In this document: one piece after another, positions 24,804 to 33,218 of the stretch
Numbering within the stretch: position 1 is the stretch's first letter
Layout: each line of letters starts with the position of its first letter
Origin: Actinomycetota bacterium
GTDB taxonomy: Bacteria; Actinomycetota; Acidimicrobiia; Acidimicrobiales; Aldehydirespiratoraceae
Assembly: GCA_029979265.1 (NCBI GenBank)
Contig: JAPOHW010000002.1
Location: 150,552-214,551, forward strand
Direction of reading: 5' to 3'
Length of the DNA stretch: 64,000 bases
Position numbers and translations under genes: made by a program
Notes under the pieces: generated by a model
Database searches by the model: none
Seen by the model: only the letters and a program-made list of their open reading frames with translations
What the model was told of the DNA's origin: nothing

Positions 24804-26188
24804 TGCATCCGCTTCCCAGCATCGACGTGATCACCGAACCGAGCCGGACACTCGAGGTGCTGGCACGGGCCGACGTCCTCGTGATCGGAAGCGGCCCCGG
24901 TGGATTGGCAGCCGCGCTTGCTGCTGCTCGCGCCGGTGTCTCGGTGCTGCTGCTGGAGCGCAACGGTTGCTTCGGAGGCAACATCACCCAGGTCGGAGTC
25001 GAGGGCTTTGCCTGGTACCGGCATGAGGGCACGGTCGATTCCGAGGGCATCGGCATCGAGTTCGAAGAACGGGCCAAAGCTGCCGGTGCCGCCCAGCCCG
25101 AACCGCAGAGCGACAGCCATGCGCTCGATGCCGAGGGGTTCAAGAACGTCGCCGACGAGATGATCGAACAAGCCGGTGTCGAACCACTGCTCCACGCGCT
25201 CGTCGTTGCACCGATCGTCGAGGATGACGCGATCATCGGTGTGATCATCGAGTCGAAGTCGGGTCGTCACGCCGTGCTCGGCCGGGTGGTGATCGACGCA
25301 ACCGGTGATGCCGACATCGCCCACCGAGCAGGCATACCGACCCGAAAGACGCCACTCGAGCAGATGCAGGCCGCATCGGTGATGTTCCACATGACCGGTG
25401 TCGACAAGGCGGCATTCATCCAGGGAGTGCGGGACGATCCACAGACCTATCTGTCGTGGGCCGGCGCCGACGAGTGGACGGTCGAAACAACCGGCAAGGA
25501 GGACGACATGTTCTCGCCGTGGCTGTCGAAGCCGTTCGACCGAGCCAAAGCAGCGGGCCACATCCCCGCCGACCTCAAGACGCTCGGTGGGACGTGGGGT
25601 GCGATCTCCGAGCAAGGCGATCTCACGTATCTCAACCTGGTCCACATGCCCGAGATCGACGGCACCGACGTGTGGTCGCTCACCGCTGGCGAGATGGAGG
25701 GGCGACGGCAGGCGTTGATGGCAATCGATGCGCTGCGCCGCTACACCCCTGGGTGCGAGAACGCGAAGCTCCGAAATTACGGCATGACGATCGGTATTCG
25801 AGACACCCGCAAGCTTGTGGCCCGTTACGACCTCACCGCCAACGACGTTCGCGAACAGGGCCGATTCGACGACTCGGTCGGTATCTTCCCCGAGTTCATC
25901 GACGGGTACGGCATCCTGATCCTTCCCACCACAGGCCGCTACTTCCAGGTGCCGTACCGGTCGATGGTGCCCAGCACCGGGGTCGACAATCTCTTGGTGA
26001 CAGGTCGCTCGATCGGTGGCGACCAGACCTCTCACGCAGCGGTACGCAACATGATGTGCTGCACCGTCTCCGGGCAGGGTGCCGGCGTCGCCGCTGCGAT
26101 CGCCGTGAAGAGTGGTCGAACTGTCGCCGACGTCGACATTGCTGCAGTGCAGACCGAACTCGGGCGCCAAGAGGTTCGTTTGCGATAG
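24803..26188 (+). CDS. FAD-dependent oxidoreductase (FAD-dependent dehydrogenase family)
   Basis: The 461-residue flavoprotein has the dinucleotide-binding motif VLVIGSGPGGLAAALAAARAGVSVLLLER with the acidic end of strand two. The next segment, GCFGGNITQVGVEGF, is typical of the FAD_oxidored family. The second FAD motif is VVIDATGDADIAHRAG, and the C-terminal FAD contact lies in GVDNLLVTGRSIGGDQTSHAAVRNM. There is no Fe-S cluster motif. The ATG overlaps the oxygenase stop by one base, so the two likely act on the same compound. Substrate not determinable. Confidence 0.88.
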   Translation: MHPLPSIDVITEPSRTLEVLARADVLVIGSGPGGLAAALAAARAGVSVLLLERNGCFGGNITQVGVEGFAWYRHEGTVDSEGIGIEFEERAKAAGAAQPEPQSDSHALDAEGFKNVADEMIEQAGVEPLLHALVVAPIVEDDAIIGVIIESKSGRHAVLGRVVIDATGDADIAHRAGIPTRKTPLEQMQAASVMFHMTGVDKAAFIQGVRDDPQTYLSWAGADEWTVETTGKEDDMFSPWLSKPFDRAKAAGHIPADLKTLGGTWGAISEQGDLTYLNLVHMPEIDGTDVWSLTAGEMEGRRQALMAIDALRRYTPGCENAKLRNYGMTIGIRDTRKLVARYDLTANDVREQGRFDDSVGIFPEFIDGYGILILPTTGRYFQVPYRSMVPSTGVDNLLVTGRSIGGDQTSHAAVRNMMCCTVSGQGAGVAAAIAVKSGRTVADVDIAAVQTELGRQEVRLR

Positions 26189-26273
26189 CGAAGCAGGTCC
26201 TCTCGCTGGGCGGATCGATCACCGAAGGCCGACGGGGACCCCACCTGCAACGCAAGGACGGCAACCTGCCCGA

Positions 26274-27302
26274 TCAGTCGCCCCGATGCCCGTTTCGCGC
26301 CGCTTTCGACTCATAGAGGGCGGCATCGGCCTGCTCGAGAAGCTCACCCAGTTCTCCGGCTTCGTCGAACGACGCAGCACCGAACGAGCACGTTCCAGAG
26401 ATCGTCTCGCTACCCACGTCCACCGGCGCAGCTTCGAACAGCAAACGGCCTTCTTCGGCGAGTCGCAGCGCTTCGTGCTTGGACGTGGCCGCTGCGACCA
26501 CGACGAACTCGTCCCCACCGACGCGAGCGACGAGATCGGTGCTGCGATGAAAGACTGCACCGAGGCACGACGCAAAGGTGGTGATCAGGCGATCACCCAC
26601 CGCATGCCCATGGGTGTCGTTGACCTCTTTGAACCGATCGAGGTCGAATGCGACGACGGTGAGATCACTCCCCGAACGTCGAGCGGAGTCGATCAGCACG
26701 TGCGCCTTGGAATCGAATCCTCGCCGATTGAGCAGGCCGGTCATGCTGCAGGTGTCGGCTGTTCGACGCAGCTTCTCGTGTTCGAGATGCCGCTCGAGTT
26801 CGCACGCCATCCGACTGGCAAACGCCTGTACGAGGCCGAGTTCGACGGTTCCATCTGCGATCAGTTGGGAACGGTCGTAGATCGCAATGTGGCCGATCAC
26901 ACTCCCGCTCCCGGCACGAAGCGGCACCCCGACGAAGCTCTGGTAGCCCGCCTCGCCTTTGGCGGGGAACTGATCACCGATGTCGCAAGGAATGAGTGTG
27001 GGTTGGCCGTCGTAGGGGATGAGACACGGCTGTTCGTGGAGGGCGTAGCTGAACGGCTCGCGGCGCTCCCCGTCGCTGATGGCGGCGAGAACCCGCACTT
27101 CGTCGGTTTCGTCCGAGACCTTGTGCGCCACGAAAACGGTCGTTGCGGCGAGTGACTTCGCCATCGACTCGACGGCTACCTCGAGATAGGCGATTCCGGA
27201 TTCCGGGGACGCAAGGCCCGACACAAAATCCGGCATCAACCGAAGGGCCGACGACGCATCGGCCACCACGGTCCGAAGGAGGTCACCGGGAGCTGCAGAC
27301 AA
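26274..27302 (-). CDS. GAF-GGDEF diguanylate cyclase
   Basis: The 342-residue protein makes c-di-GMP from GTP. An N-terminal GAF-like sensor (about residues 25-170) is followed by a GGDEF domain starting at DTCSMTGLLNRRGFD. The active-site GGDEF is intact at 262-266. An inhibitory I-site RSTD lies at 253-256, exactly five residues upstream. No membrane helices are visible, so it senses a cytoplasmic signal. The TTG start is supported by AGGAGG 7 bases upstream. It is the only c-di-GMP synthase in the window; the RsiG-like effector is about 15 kb away. Confidence 0.93.
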   Translation of the reverse strand: MSAAPGDLLRTVVADASSALRLMPDFVSGLASPESGIAYLEVAVESMAKSLAATTVFVAHKVSDETDEVRVLAAISDGERREPFSYALHEQPCLIPYDGQPTLIPCDIGDQFPAKGEAGYQSFVGVPLRAGSGSVIGHIAIYDRSQLIADGTVELGLVQAFASRMACELERHLEHEKLRRTADTCSMTGLLNRRGFDSKAHVLIDSARRSGSDLTVVAFDLDRFKEVNDTHGHAVGDRLITTFASCLGAVFHRSTDLVARVGGDEFVVVAAATSKHEALRLAEEGRLLFEAAPVDVGSETISGTCSFGAASFDEAGELGELLEQADAALYESKAARNGHRGD

Positions 27303-27485
27303 AACTTCACCTCCTACGGTCCGACTGCTCGCGTTGCATCCGTAGACGAAGGACCGAAATCGTCACATTCGCAACAGGTCCGGGGCCTCGAAACGATGAC
27401 ATGGAACGACCCGCACAGGACCATCGGCGGAGCCTGTCTTGCGATCGACTCCTCGAACCACGGGACCTGCGCCTAGCGTCGCAGC

Positions 27486-28022
27486 GTGGAACTTCGCTGG
27501 GAGGACCGCCAGCGCGCCTTTCAGGCGCTTGTGGTCGCAGAGCATGACGTCACCCTCACCGTGCGCCCCTACCGCACCTTCGTCGGTGCGGCGACCGGGC
27601 AACCCCCGCCCGCAGGCTCCCGACTCGAACGGGCGCTGCTCGTCGTGATCGCCGGCACAGTGATCAGCGGCGTGCTGGTGTTGTTCGCACCACGGCCGAT
27701 CGTTGCGTTGGTTGCCGGCCTTGCCGGCGGAATTGCGGTCTTCGCCGGACTGGCCGGCCCTGACCCGCGGACGGATCCTGCACCGCTCGAGTCGCTCCTT
27801 GCCATCTACGCCCCGCAAGCCGGCATCGGTGCAGCACCGGAGTGTGTGACCGCCATCGCCGCCGACGAAGTCGACCGACTCGGGCCCGAGGGCTTCGGGA
27901 CCGTGATCGGCACGGTCCGTCCGGGTGGAACGGTGGGCGTGTTCGTCGACGAGTACATCGTCTGGGCGAGGACCCCGCCGCGCGGCAGCCGAAAGGGCGA
28001 TCCCGCCTTCGGTGAACTCTGA
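27486..28022 (+). CDS. Hypothetical two-helix membrane protein
   Basis: The 178-residue protein has two adjacent hydrophobic helices (about residues 50-88, LLVVIAGTVISGVLVLF and IVALVAGLAGGIAVFAGLAG) joined by a short turn. A soluble N-terminal part and a C-terminal domain of about 85 residues flank them. I do not recognise a family. GTG at 27486 is the first start. The 183 bases before it, shared with the divergent GGDEF gene, show no clear element. Confidence 0.6.
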   Translation: MELRWEDRQRAFQALVVAEHDVTLTVRPYRTFVGAATGQPPPAGSRLERALLVVIAGTVISGVLVLFAPRPIVALVAGLAGGIAVFAGLAGPDPRTDPAPLESLLAIYAPQAGIGAAPECVTAIAADEVDRLGPEGFGTVIGTVRPGGTVGVFVDEYIVWARTPPRGSRKGDPAFGEL

Positions 28023-28033
28023 GTGCTCCGCAC

Positions 28034-28537
28034 TCAGTGGCCACCGCGACGGACGCCGCCGTACTTCATGCGCGTGTCGCTCATGGCGGCGGGGCGCTTC
28101 TCGTCGTCGTTGATCGCAGCATCGACCAGTTCACCGATGAAGAGCGTGTGTGACCCGAGATCGTGCGCCTGCCGGACCTCGCACTCCATCCATGCGATCG
28201 CTTCCTCGAAGATCGGCGCACCGGTCACCCCGGTACGGACCGGTCGACCGTTGAGGGTCGTCCCATCGTCGGAGGCCGGTTTCGAGAATTTCACGAACGG
28301 CCGGGTCTCCTCACTGTCCCAGAGGTTGATGGTGAACGAACCGCCATCAGTGATCAGGCGATGGGTCAGGGCCGAATTGTCGACCCCGACACCGAGCAGC
28401 ACTGGTTCCATTGCGAGTTGGGTGATCCAACTCGTAGTCATCGCGTTGCGTTCATCACCGGCCGCCGACCCGACCAGGGCGAGCGCGTTCGGGATCTTCC
28501 AGGTGACGCGGTTGACGAGTTCGTCTTCGAGGACCAT
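28034..28537 (-). CDS. Flavin reductase-like domain protein
   Basis: The 167-residue protein is a FMN-binding split-barrel of the DIM6/NTAB family, similar to NAD(P)H:flavin reductases that feed two-component monooxygenases. Conserved segments are AMTTSWITQLAMEPVLLGVGV, SALTHRLITDGGSFTINLW and the later IAWMECEVRQAHDLGSHTLFIGEL. No partner monooxygenase is adjacent. It lies 33 bases downstream of the hydantoinase gene on the same strand. A role as a reductase or as a flavin-binding protein cannot be separated. Confidence 0.85.
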   Translation of the reverse strand: MVLEDELVNRVTWKIPNALALVGSAAGDERNAMTTSWITQLAMEPVLLGVGVDNSALTHRLITDGGSFTINLWDSEETRPFVKFSKPASDDGTTLNGRPVRTGVTGAPIFEEAIAWMECEVRQAHDLGSHTLFIGELVDAAINDDEKRPAAMSDTRMKYGGVRRGGH

Positions 28538-28570
28538 GAGCGCGACCCTAGGTCGCCAACAGGGGTCCGG

Positions 28571-30574
28571 TCAGCCGAGATCAGGGCGACCCGACGCAAC
28601 CGCCACCGCTCGACCCTCGACAAACATCGGGCGGCCGTCGACATCGATCACCTTTTCGGTCCACTCGGTCTCGACGACGAAGTCACGGGTCCCGGCGGCC
28701 ACCGCCTTCTCACGCACGGCTGCCTCGGCCGCTTCACAGGCCCGAGCCTGCGCCTCGAGCCGTTCCCACTGCGTCTCCGGCTCGGTGCCGATGTGCACGC
28801 GGTACACGCCCCGGCGAGGAGCCGTCACCAGAACCTCATGCTGGACTCGCACGTTCGCAACGACGGCTCCGATCGCGTTGGCGACGTCGGCATCGTCGGG
28901 AACGGTCACGTCGGTTCCCAGCAGTTCACCGATTGCCGGGTAGTAGGTGCGCGCCGGTGCGCCGAGCCCGACGATCGGCACACCGAGACCGATTTCGAGT
29001 CGTGCGCTGGCGGTCGTTCGATCGAGCGCAGCTGCGACGAGTGGACCGGCTGCGAGGCTTCGATCCAAACCATCGCGATCGAGTGCTGCAGCGAGCAGCG
29101 CCTCCGCCGAGCGACGCACGAGGATTGCGATCACCGCCTGCGAGAACTCCTCGCCATCGCTGGCGACTGCGTTGCCGAACCGATCACGGCGGCGGGCGAA
29201 CAGGTCCGCTCCAAGTCTGGCCACGGTCGGATCGTGGGTGGTCTGCTCCCCGAGCACATGACTGGCGTCGGTCGGGGTGAACGCGCAGAGCCGAAGCAAT
29301 CCCCGCCCGACGAGGCGGCGCATCGCCCGCTCCTGCCGTGCGGTACCGACGGCGGCGCCGACCGGCACCACCTGAGCGCCCACTCGTTCCAACACCTGGG
29401 CTTCGTTGCCGTCGATGCTGGCACCACCGGCCCGAGCTGTCCGCTGCAGGAACATGCCGTCGAACGCGCCGGGGATCTCTGCGTCGAGTTGGCGCTCGAG
29501 CGTCGTTCGAAGCAGCTCACCGTGCGCGTCGGCCATCAACGACAGCGGGACGACACGGCGAGGACCGATCTCCAGTTCGCAACCCACGGCACGGTCCTTC
29601 AGCCGGACCTCGCTGTCGCCGCCCAGGCCGTGTGTATGCATCATCACCGCTTCGACCATGGTGCGGTGCCCACCGACGATCGCGCCGTCCTCACCGAACG
29701 CCGGCACACCGTTTCGCACCACGGCGATGTCGGTCGTGGTCCCACCGATGTCGGAGATCACGACGTCGTCGGCTGCGGCAAGATGAGCAGCACCGACGAG
29801 TGAGGCCGCCGGCCCCGACAGGATCGTTTCGACCGGACGTTCCTTCACGAAGTCGGCTGCCACCAGCGATCCGTTCCCCCGCACGATCATCATCGGCGCT
29901 TCGACCCCGAGGTCGGTCAGAATACGAGCGCTGGTGGCGACGAGGTCGTCGATCATTGCGATCAAGCGGGCGTTGAGCAGTGCGGTCACCCCGCGCTTGG
30001 GGCCACCGAGGCTCGCAGACAGCACGTGGCTGCAGGTGACCGGCTTCCCCGTGCGTTCACGAATCAGATCGCGAGCTGCGAGCTCATGCTCGGCGTTTCT
30101 TGTTGCGAACTGGGCGGTGATCGCGAAGGCGTCGACGTCGGCCGCGATCTCGTCGATGGCCGCTGACAGTGCTTCGATATCGAGTTCGGCGATCGGTTCA
30201 CCGTGCGACCCGTGCCCACCAGTCACCTGGATGACTGCATCGGACCCGATCGCAGCACGGAGACCGCCACGGTCGAGTGCATCGGGCTCGAAGCCGATCG
30301 TCACGAGCGCGGCCGGACGCCCCGTCCCCTCGACCAACGCGTTGGTGGCGAGTGTGGTCGACAGGGCCGTCATCTGAATCGACGCCGGATCGACCGCCGA
30401 GGCACCGAGCGCCGCTTCGATCGCACTGCGTATACCGATCGCAAGGTCGTCGTGCGTCGTAGGTGCCTTGGCCTTCGCCACCACTGCGCGCGCTGCCTCG
30501 TCGTACACGACGGCATCGGTGTACGTCCCCCCCGTGTCAACCCCGAGGGCGTAGCGGCGATCGGTCGTCCCCAT
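28571..30574 (-). CDS. Hydantoinase A / oxoprolinase family protein
   Basis: The 667-residue protein matches HyuA, the ATP-dependent subunit of N-methylhydantoinase, acetone carboxylase and 5-oxoprolinase enzymes. The N-terminal phosphate-binding motif is LGVDTGGTYTDAVVYD, and the second ATPase segment is VVISDIGGTTTDIAVVRNG. The mid-region has LNARLIAMIDDLV and ETILSGPAASLVGAA. The usual partner HyuB is not next to it. The ATG at 30574 is preferred, giving MGTTDRRYALGVDTGG. It runs divergent from the SDR at 30659. Confidence 0.9.
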   Translation of the reverse strand: MGTTDRRYALGVDTGGTYTDAVVYDEAARAVVAKAKAPTTHDDLAIGIRSAIEAALGASAVDPASIQMTALSTTLATNALVEGTGRPAALVTIGFEPDALDRGGLRAAIGSDAVIQVTGGHGSHGEPIAELDIEALSAAIDEIAADVDAFAITAQFATRNAEHELAARDLIRERTGKPVTCSHVLSASLGGPKRGVTALLNARLIAMIDDLVATSARILTDLGVEAPMMIVRGNGSLVAADFVKERPVETILSGPAASLVGAAHLAAADDVVISDIGGTTTDIAVVRNGVPAFGEDGAIVGGHRTMVEAVMMHTHGLGGDSEVRLKDRAVGCELEIGPRRVVPLSLMADAHGELLRTTLERQLDAEIPGAFDGMFLQRTARAGGASIDGNEAQVLERVGAQVVPVGAAVGTARQERAMRRLVGRGLLRLCAFTPTDASHVLGEQTTHDPTVARLGADLFARRRDRFGNAVASDGEEFSQAVIAILVRRSAEALLAAALDRDGLDRSLAAGPLVAAALDRTTASARLEIGLGVPIVGLGAPARTYYPAIGELLGTDVTVPDDADVANAIGAVVANVRVQHEVLVTAPRRGVYRVHIGTEPETQWERLEAQARACEAAEAAVREKAVAAGTRDFVVETEWTEKVIDVDGRPMFVEGRAVAVASGRPDLG

Positions 30575-30658
30575 GATCCGACAGTCTGCCGTCAAGTAGC
30601 CGTGGCGCCTGACATCTGGCACGCTAACGACCGTTCACTTCTCACCCTGGAGTATCCA

Positions 30659-31588
30659 ATGGGCATTCTCGATGGCAAGGTAGCGCTGGTCACCGGCGCC
30701 GGGCGCGGCATCGGCCGCGAACATGCGCTGATGATGGCGTCGGAGGGCGCCAAGGTCGTCGTCAACGACCTCGGCGGCGACACCTCGGGGGCCGGTGCCG
30801 ACACCACCCCGGCTCAGGAGGTCGTGGCCGAGATTGAGGCCATGGGTGGCGAGGCGGTCGTCAACGGCGGCAACGTCGCCAAGTTCGACGAAGCCGGCGC
30901 CATGATCCAACAGGCGGTCGACACCTTCGGGGACATCAACATCGTCGTCAACAACGCTGGCATCCTGCGAGACCGCATGTTGTTCTCGATGAGCGAGGAC
31001 GACTGGGACGCCGTGATCGCCGTGCACCTCAAGGGCACCTACGCCCCGAGCCACCACGCCGCCAAGTACTGGCGCGAGAAGGCCAAGGCGGGCGAAGACG
31101 TCTACGGCCGTATCATCAACACCGCGTCGCCGTCGGGCATCTACGGCAATGTCGGCCAGACCAACTACGGCGCGGCCAAGGCCGGCATCGCCTCGTTCTC
31201 GGTCATCGCCGCCCAGGAGCTCGTCAAGTACGGCGTCACCGTCAACTGCCTCGCCCCCACGGCGTGGTCGCGCATGACCGCCGACCTGATGGGTGGCGAC
31301 GCCGCTCCCGAGGGGCTCGCCGAGAAGATCAGCCCCCGGTGGATTGCCGTCATCACCACCTGGCTCGCCTCCCCCGAGGCCCACAACGTGACCGGTCGTG
31401 TGTTCGACATCCGCGGTGACCAGCTCGGCATCGCCGAAGGCTGGCATCTCGGCCCCGTCGCCACCCAGACCGACGACCCCGGTGACCTCGGTCCCGTCGT
31501 CGCCGAGCTCATGAGCAAGGCCCGCCTCAACGCCAACATGGGTGGCGTCGACCACGAGGGTCCCGGGTTCCCCGGTCGAAGCATCTGA
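30659..31588 (+). CDS. Short-chain dehydrogenase/reductase
   Basis: The 309-residue SDR has the NAD(P) motif VTGAGRGIGREHALMMASEG, NNAG at VVNNAGILRDRMLFSM and the active site YGAAKAG (YxxxK) after the TASPSG serine. The EGAKVVVNDLGGD segment suggests NAD over NADP. It resembles the hydroxyacyl-CoA dehydrogenase domain of multifunctional beta-oxidation proteins. The C-terminal extra 50 residues end in FPGRSI. A TGGAG ribosome site lies 8 bases before the ATG. Confidence 0.9.
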   Translation: MGILDGKVALVTGAGRGIGREHALMMASEGAKVVVNDLGGDTSGAGADTTPAQEVVAEIEAMGGEAVVNGGNVAKFDEAGAMIQQAVDTFGDINIVVNNAGILRDRMLFSMSEDDWDAVIAVHLKGTYAPSHHAAKYWREKAKAGEDVYGRIINTASPSGIYGNVGQTNYGAAKAGIASFSVIAAQELVKYGVTVNCLAPTAWSRMTADLMGGDAAPEGLAEKISPRWIAVITTWLASPEAHNVTGRVFDIRGDQLGIAEGWHLGPVATQTDDPGDLGPVVAELMSKARLNANMGGVDHEGPGFPGRSI

Positions 31589-31608
31589 CGCACTCGACGG
31601 GTTCGCCC

Positions 31609-32442
31609 ATGCGCGCCTTCACGCAGGTCGACGTCTTCACCGCCGACCCCTATCGCGGCAACCCGCTCGCCGTCGTGCTCGACGGCGATGGGCTGTCCGA
31701 CGACGAGATGCAACGGTTCGCCAACTGGACGAACCTCAGCGAAACGACGTTCATCGTTCCCCCGACCGATCCGGCAGCCGACTACCGCGTCCGGATCTTC
31801 ACGACCGAGGTGGAACTTCCCTTTGCCGGTCATCCGACGCTCGGCACGTGCCATGCGTGGCTCGAGGCAGGTGGCGTGCCCAGTCGCGACGGGCTCATCG
31901 TTCAGGAGTGTGGAATCGGCCTCGTGACAGTGCGCCACGCCGAGCGTCTGGCATTCGCAGCTCCCCCGCTCCTGCGCAGCGGCACGGTCGACGACAGCGA
32001 TCTCCTCGACACGTGCGCAGTCCTCGGTATCGAACCTGCTGCGGTCGTTGCCGCTGCCTGGGCCGACAACGGCCCCGGGTGGATAGCCGTCGATCTCGGC
32101 GATGCCGACGCCGTCCTGGACCTCGAACCCGACATGAACGCGCGACCCGACTACAAGATCGGTGTGGTCGGGACCTATCCGCCAGGGAGCAGCAGTGCGA
32201 TCGAGGTGCGGGCCCTGTTCAAAATGGGTGACGGTCCCGGCGCTGAGGACCCGGTAACAGGCAGTCTCAACGCGGCGCTCGCCCAGTGGCTGCTCGGATC
32301 GGGACGACTGTCGTCACCGTACGTGGCCTCGCAGGGCACCGTCCTCGGCCGCGCCGGATACGTTCACGTCGAGGAGGCCGACGGCGAGATCTGGATCGGC
32401 GGTGACGTCGTGACATGCGTCGACGGTGAGGTGGACCTGTGA
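31609..32442 (+). CDS. PhzF-family isomerase/epimerase-like protein
   Basis: The 277-residue protein shows the PhzF fold (two diaminopimelate epimerase-like halves). The N-terminus reads VDVFTADPYRGNPLAVVLDG; the catalytic Glu is E45 in NLSETTFIVPPT. Other family segments are IFTTEVELPFAGHPTLGTCHAWLE and EDPVTGSLNAALAQWL. PhzF itself isomerises a phenazine precursor, but most family members have unknown substrates. It follows the SDR gene by 20 bases on the same strand. Confidence 0.92.
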   Translation: MRAFTQVDVFTADPYRGNPLAVVLDGDGLSDDEMQRFANWTNLSETTFIVPPTDPAADYRVRIFTTEVELPFAGHPTLGTCHAWLEAGGVPSRDGLIVQECGIGLVTVRHAERLAFAAPPLLRSGTVDDSDLLDTCAVLGIEPAAVVAAAWADNGPGWIAVDLGDADAVLDLEPDMNARPDYKIGVVGTYPPGSSSAIEVRALFKMGDGPGAEDPVTGSLNAALAQWLLGSGRLSSPYVASQGTVLGRAGYVHVEEADGEIWIGGDVVTCVDGEVDL

Positions 32443-32479
32443 TCGTCTCCCGAGACGACACTCCACGTGCTGAGCGGCG

Positions 32480-33112
32480 TCAGTCGAAGCTGACCTGACA
32501 AAGGCCGTGGTTGCAGTACCCCATCGGGTTTCGATGGAGGTACTGCTGGTGATACTCCTCGGCGAAGTAGAAGTCCGGTGCATCGACGATCGTCGTCTTG
32601 ATGTCACCGAAGCCGGCACCGCTCAGCTTCTCCTGATAATGATCGAGACTGGCCTTGGCAGTGTCTCGTTGCTCGTCGGAAGAGACGTAGATCTCGCTTC
32701 GATACTGGGTACCGATGTCGTTGCCCTGCCGCATGAATTGGGTCGGATCGTGGACCTCCCAGAACACCTTGAGGAGGTCGTTGTACGACACGATCGACGG
32801 GTCGTACACCACCCGCACCACCTCGTTGTGTCCGGTGCGACCGGTACACACCTCCTCGTAGAGCGGGTTCGGTGTGTAGCCACCGGCGTACCCGACGGCG
32901 GTTGTGTGCACGCCCTCGAGTTGCCAGAAGAAGCGTTCGGCGCCCCAGAAGCAGCCGAGACCGAACATCGCCACCTCGTGGCCGTCGGGCACGACACCGT
33001 CGAGCGGTGTGCCGAGGATCAGGTGGGCGGGTTGGATCGGAACCGGCTCGGCTCGACCGGGCAGTGCGTCGGCCGGATCGGGCATGGTCTGCTTGTCGCG
33101 ACCGAACAGCAT
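32480..33112 (-). CDS. msrA: Peptide methionine sulfoxide reductase A
   Basis: MsrA repairs methionine-S-sulfoxide in proteins. The active-site motif is FGLGCFWGAERFF with the catalytic Cys. Further motifs are AVGYAGGYTPNPLYEEVCTGRTGHNE and the C-terminal Cys region GYCNHGLCQVSF, which supplies two resolving cysteines. I chose ATG 33112 because AAGGAG lies 6 bases upstream and the N-terminus (MLFGRDKQTM...ALPGRAEPVP) matches enterobacterial and actinobacterial MsrA. In-frame ATGs at 33166 and 33169 are alternatives without a good ribosome site. Confidence 0.95.
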   Translation of the reverse strand: MLFGRDKQTMPDPADALPGRAEPVPIQPAHLILGTPLDGVVPDGHEVAMFGLGCFWGAERFFWQLEGVHTTAVGYAGGYTPNPLYEEVCTGRTGHNEVVRVVYDPSIVSYNDLLKVFWEVHDPTQFMRQGNDIGTQYRSEIYVSSDEQRDTAKASLDHYQEKLSGAGFGDIKTTIVDAPDFYFAEEYHQQYLHRNPMGYCNHGLCQVSFD

Positions 33113-33218
33113 GAGGAACTCCTTCGCAGGCTGCTGACGTGGCTTCTCGCCAAAAGACCCCTCCATCATGCCGCGTGGTCCCCCGGCTGGCACCAGCGAC
33201 TCGACGAGATGACACCCC

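Noticed and set aside
30635..31555. 306-codon minus-strand frame
   Set aside because: Antisense shadow of a clear SDR gene with intact catalytic motifs.
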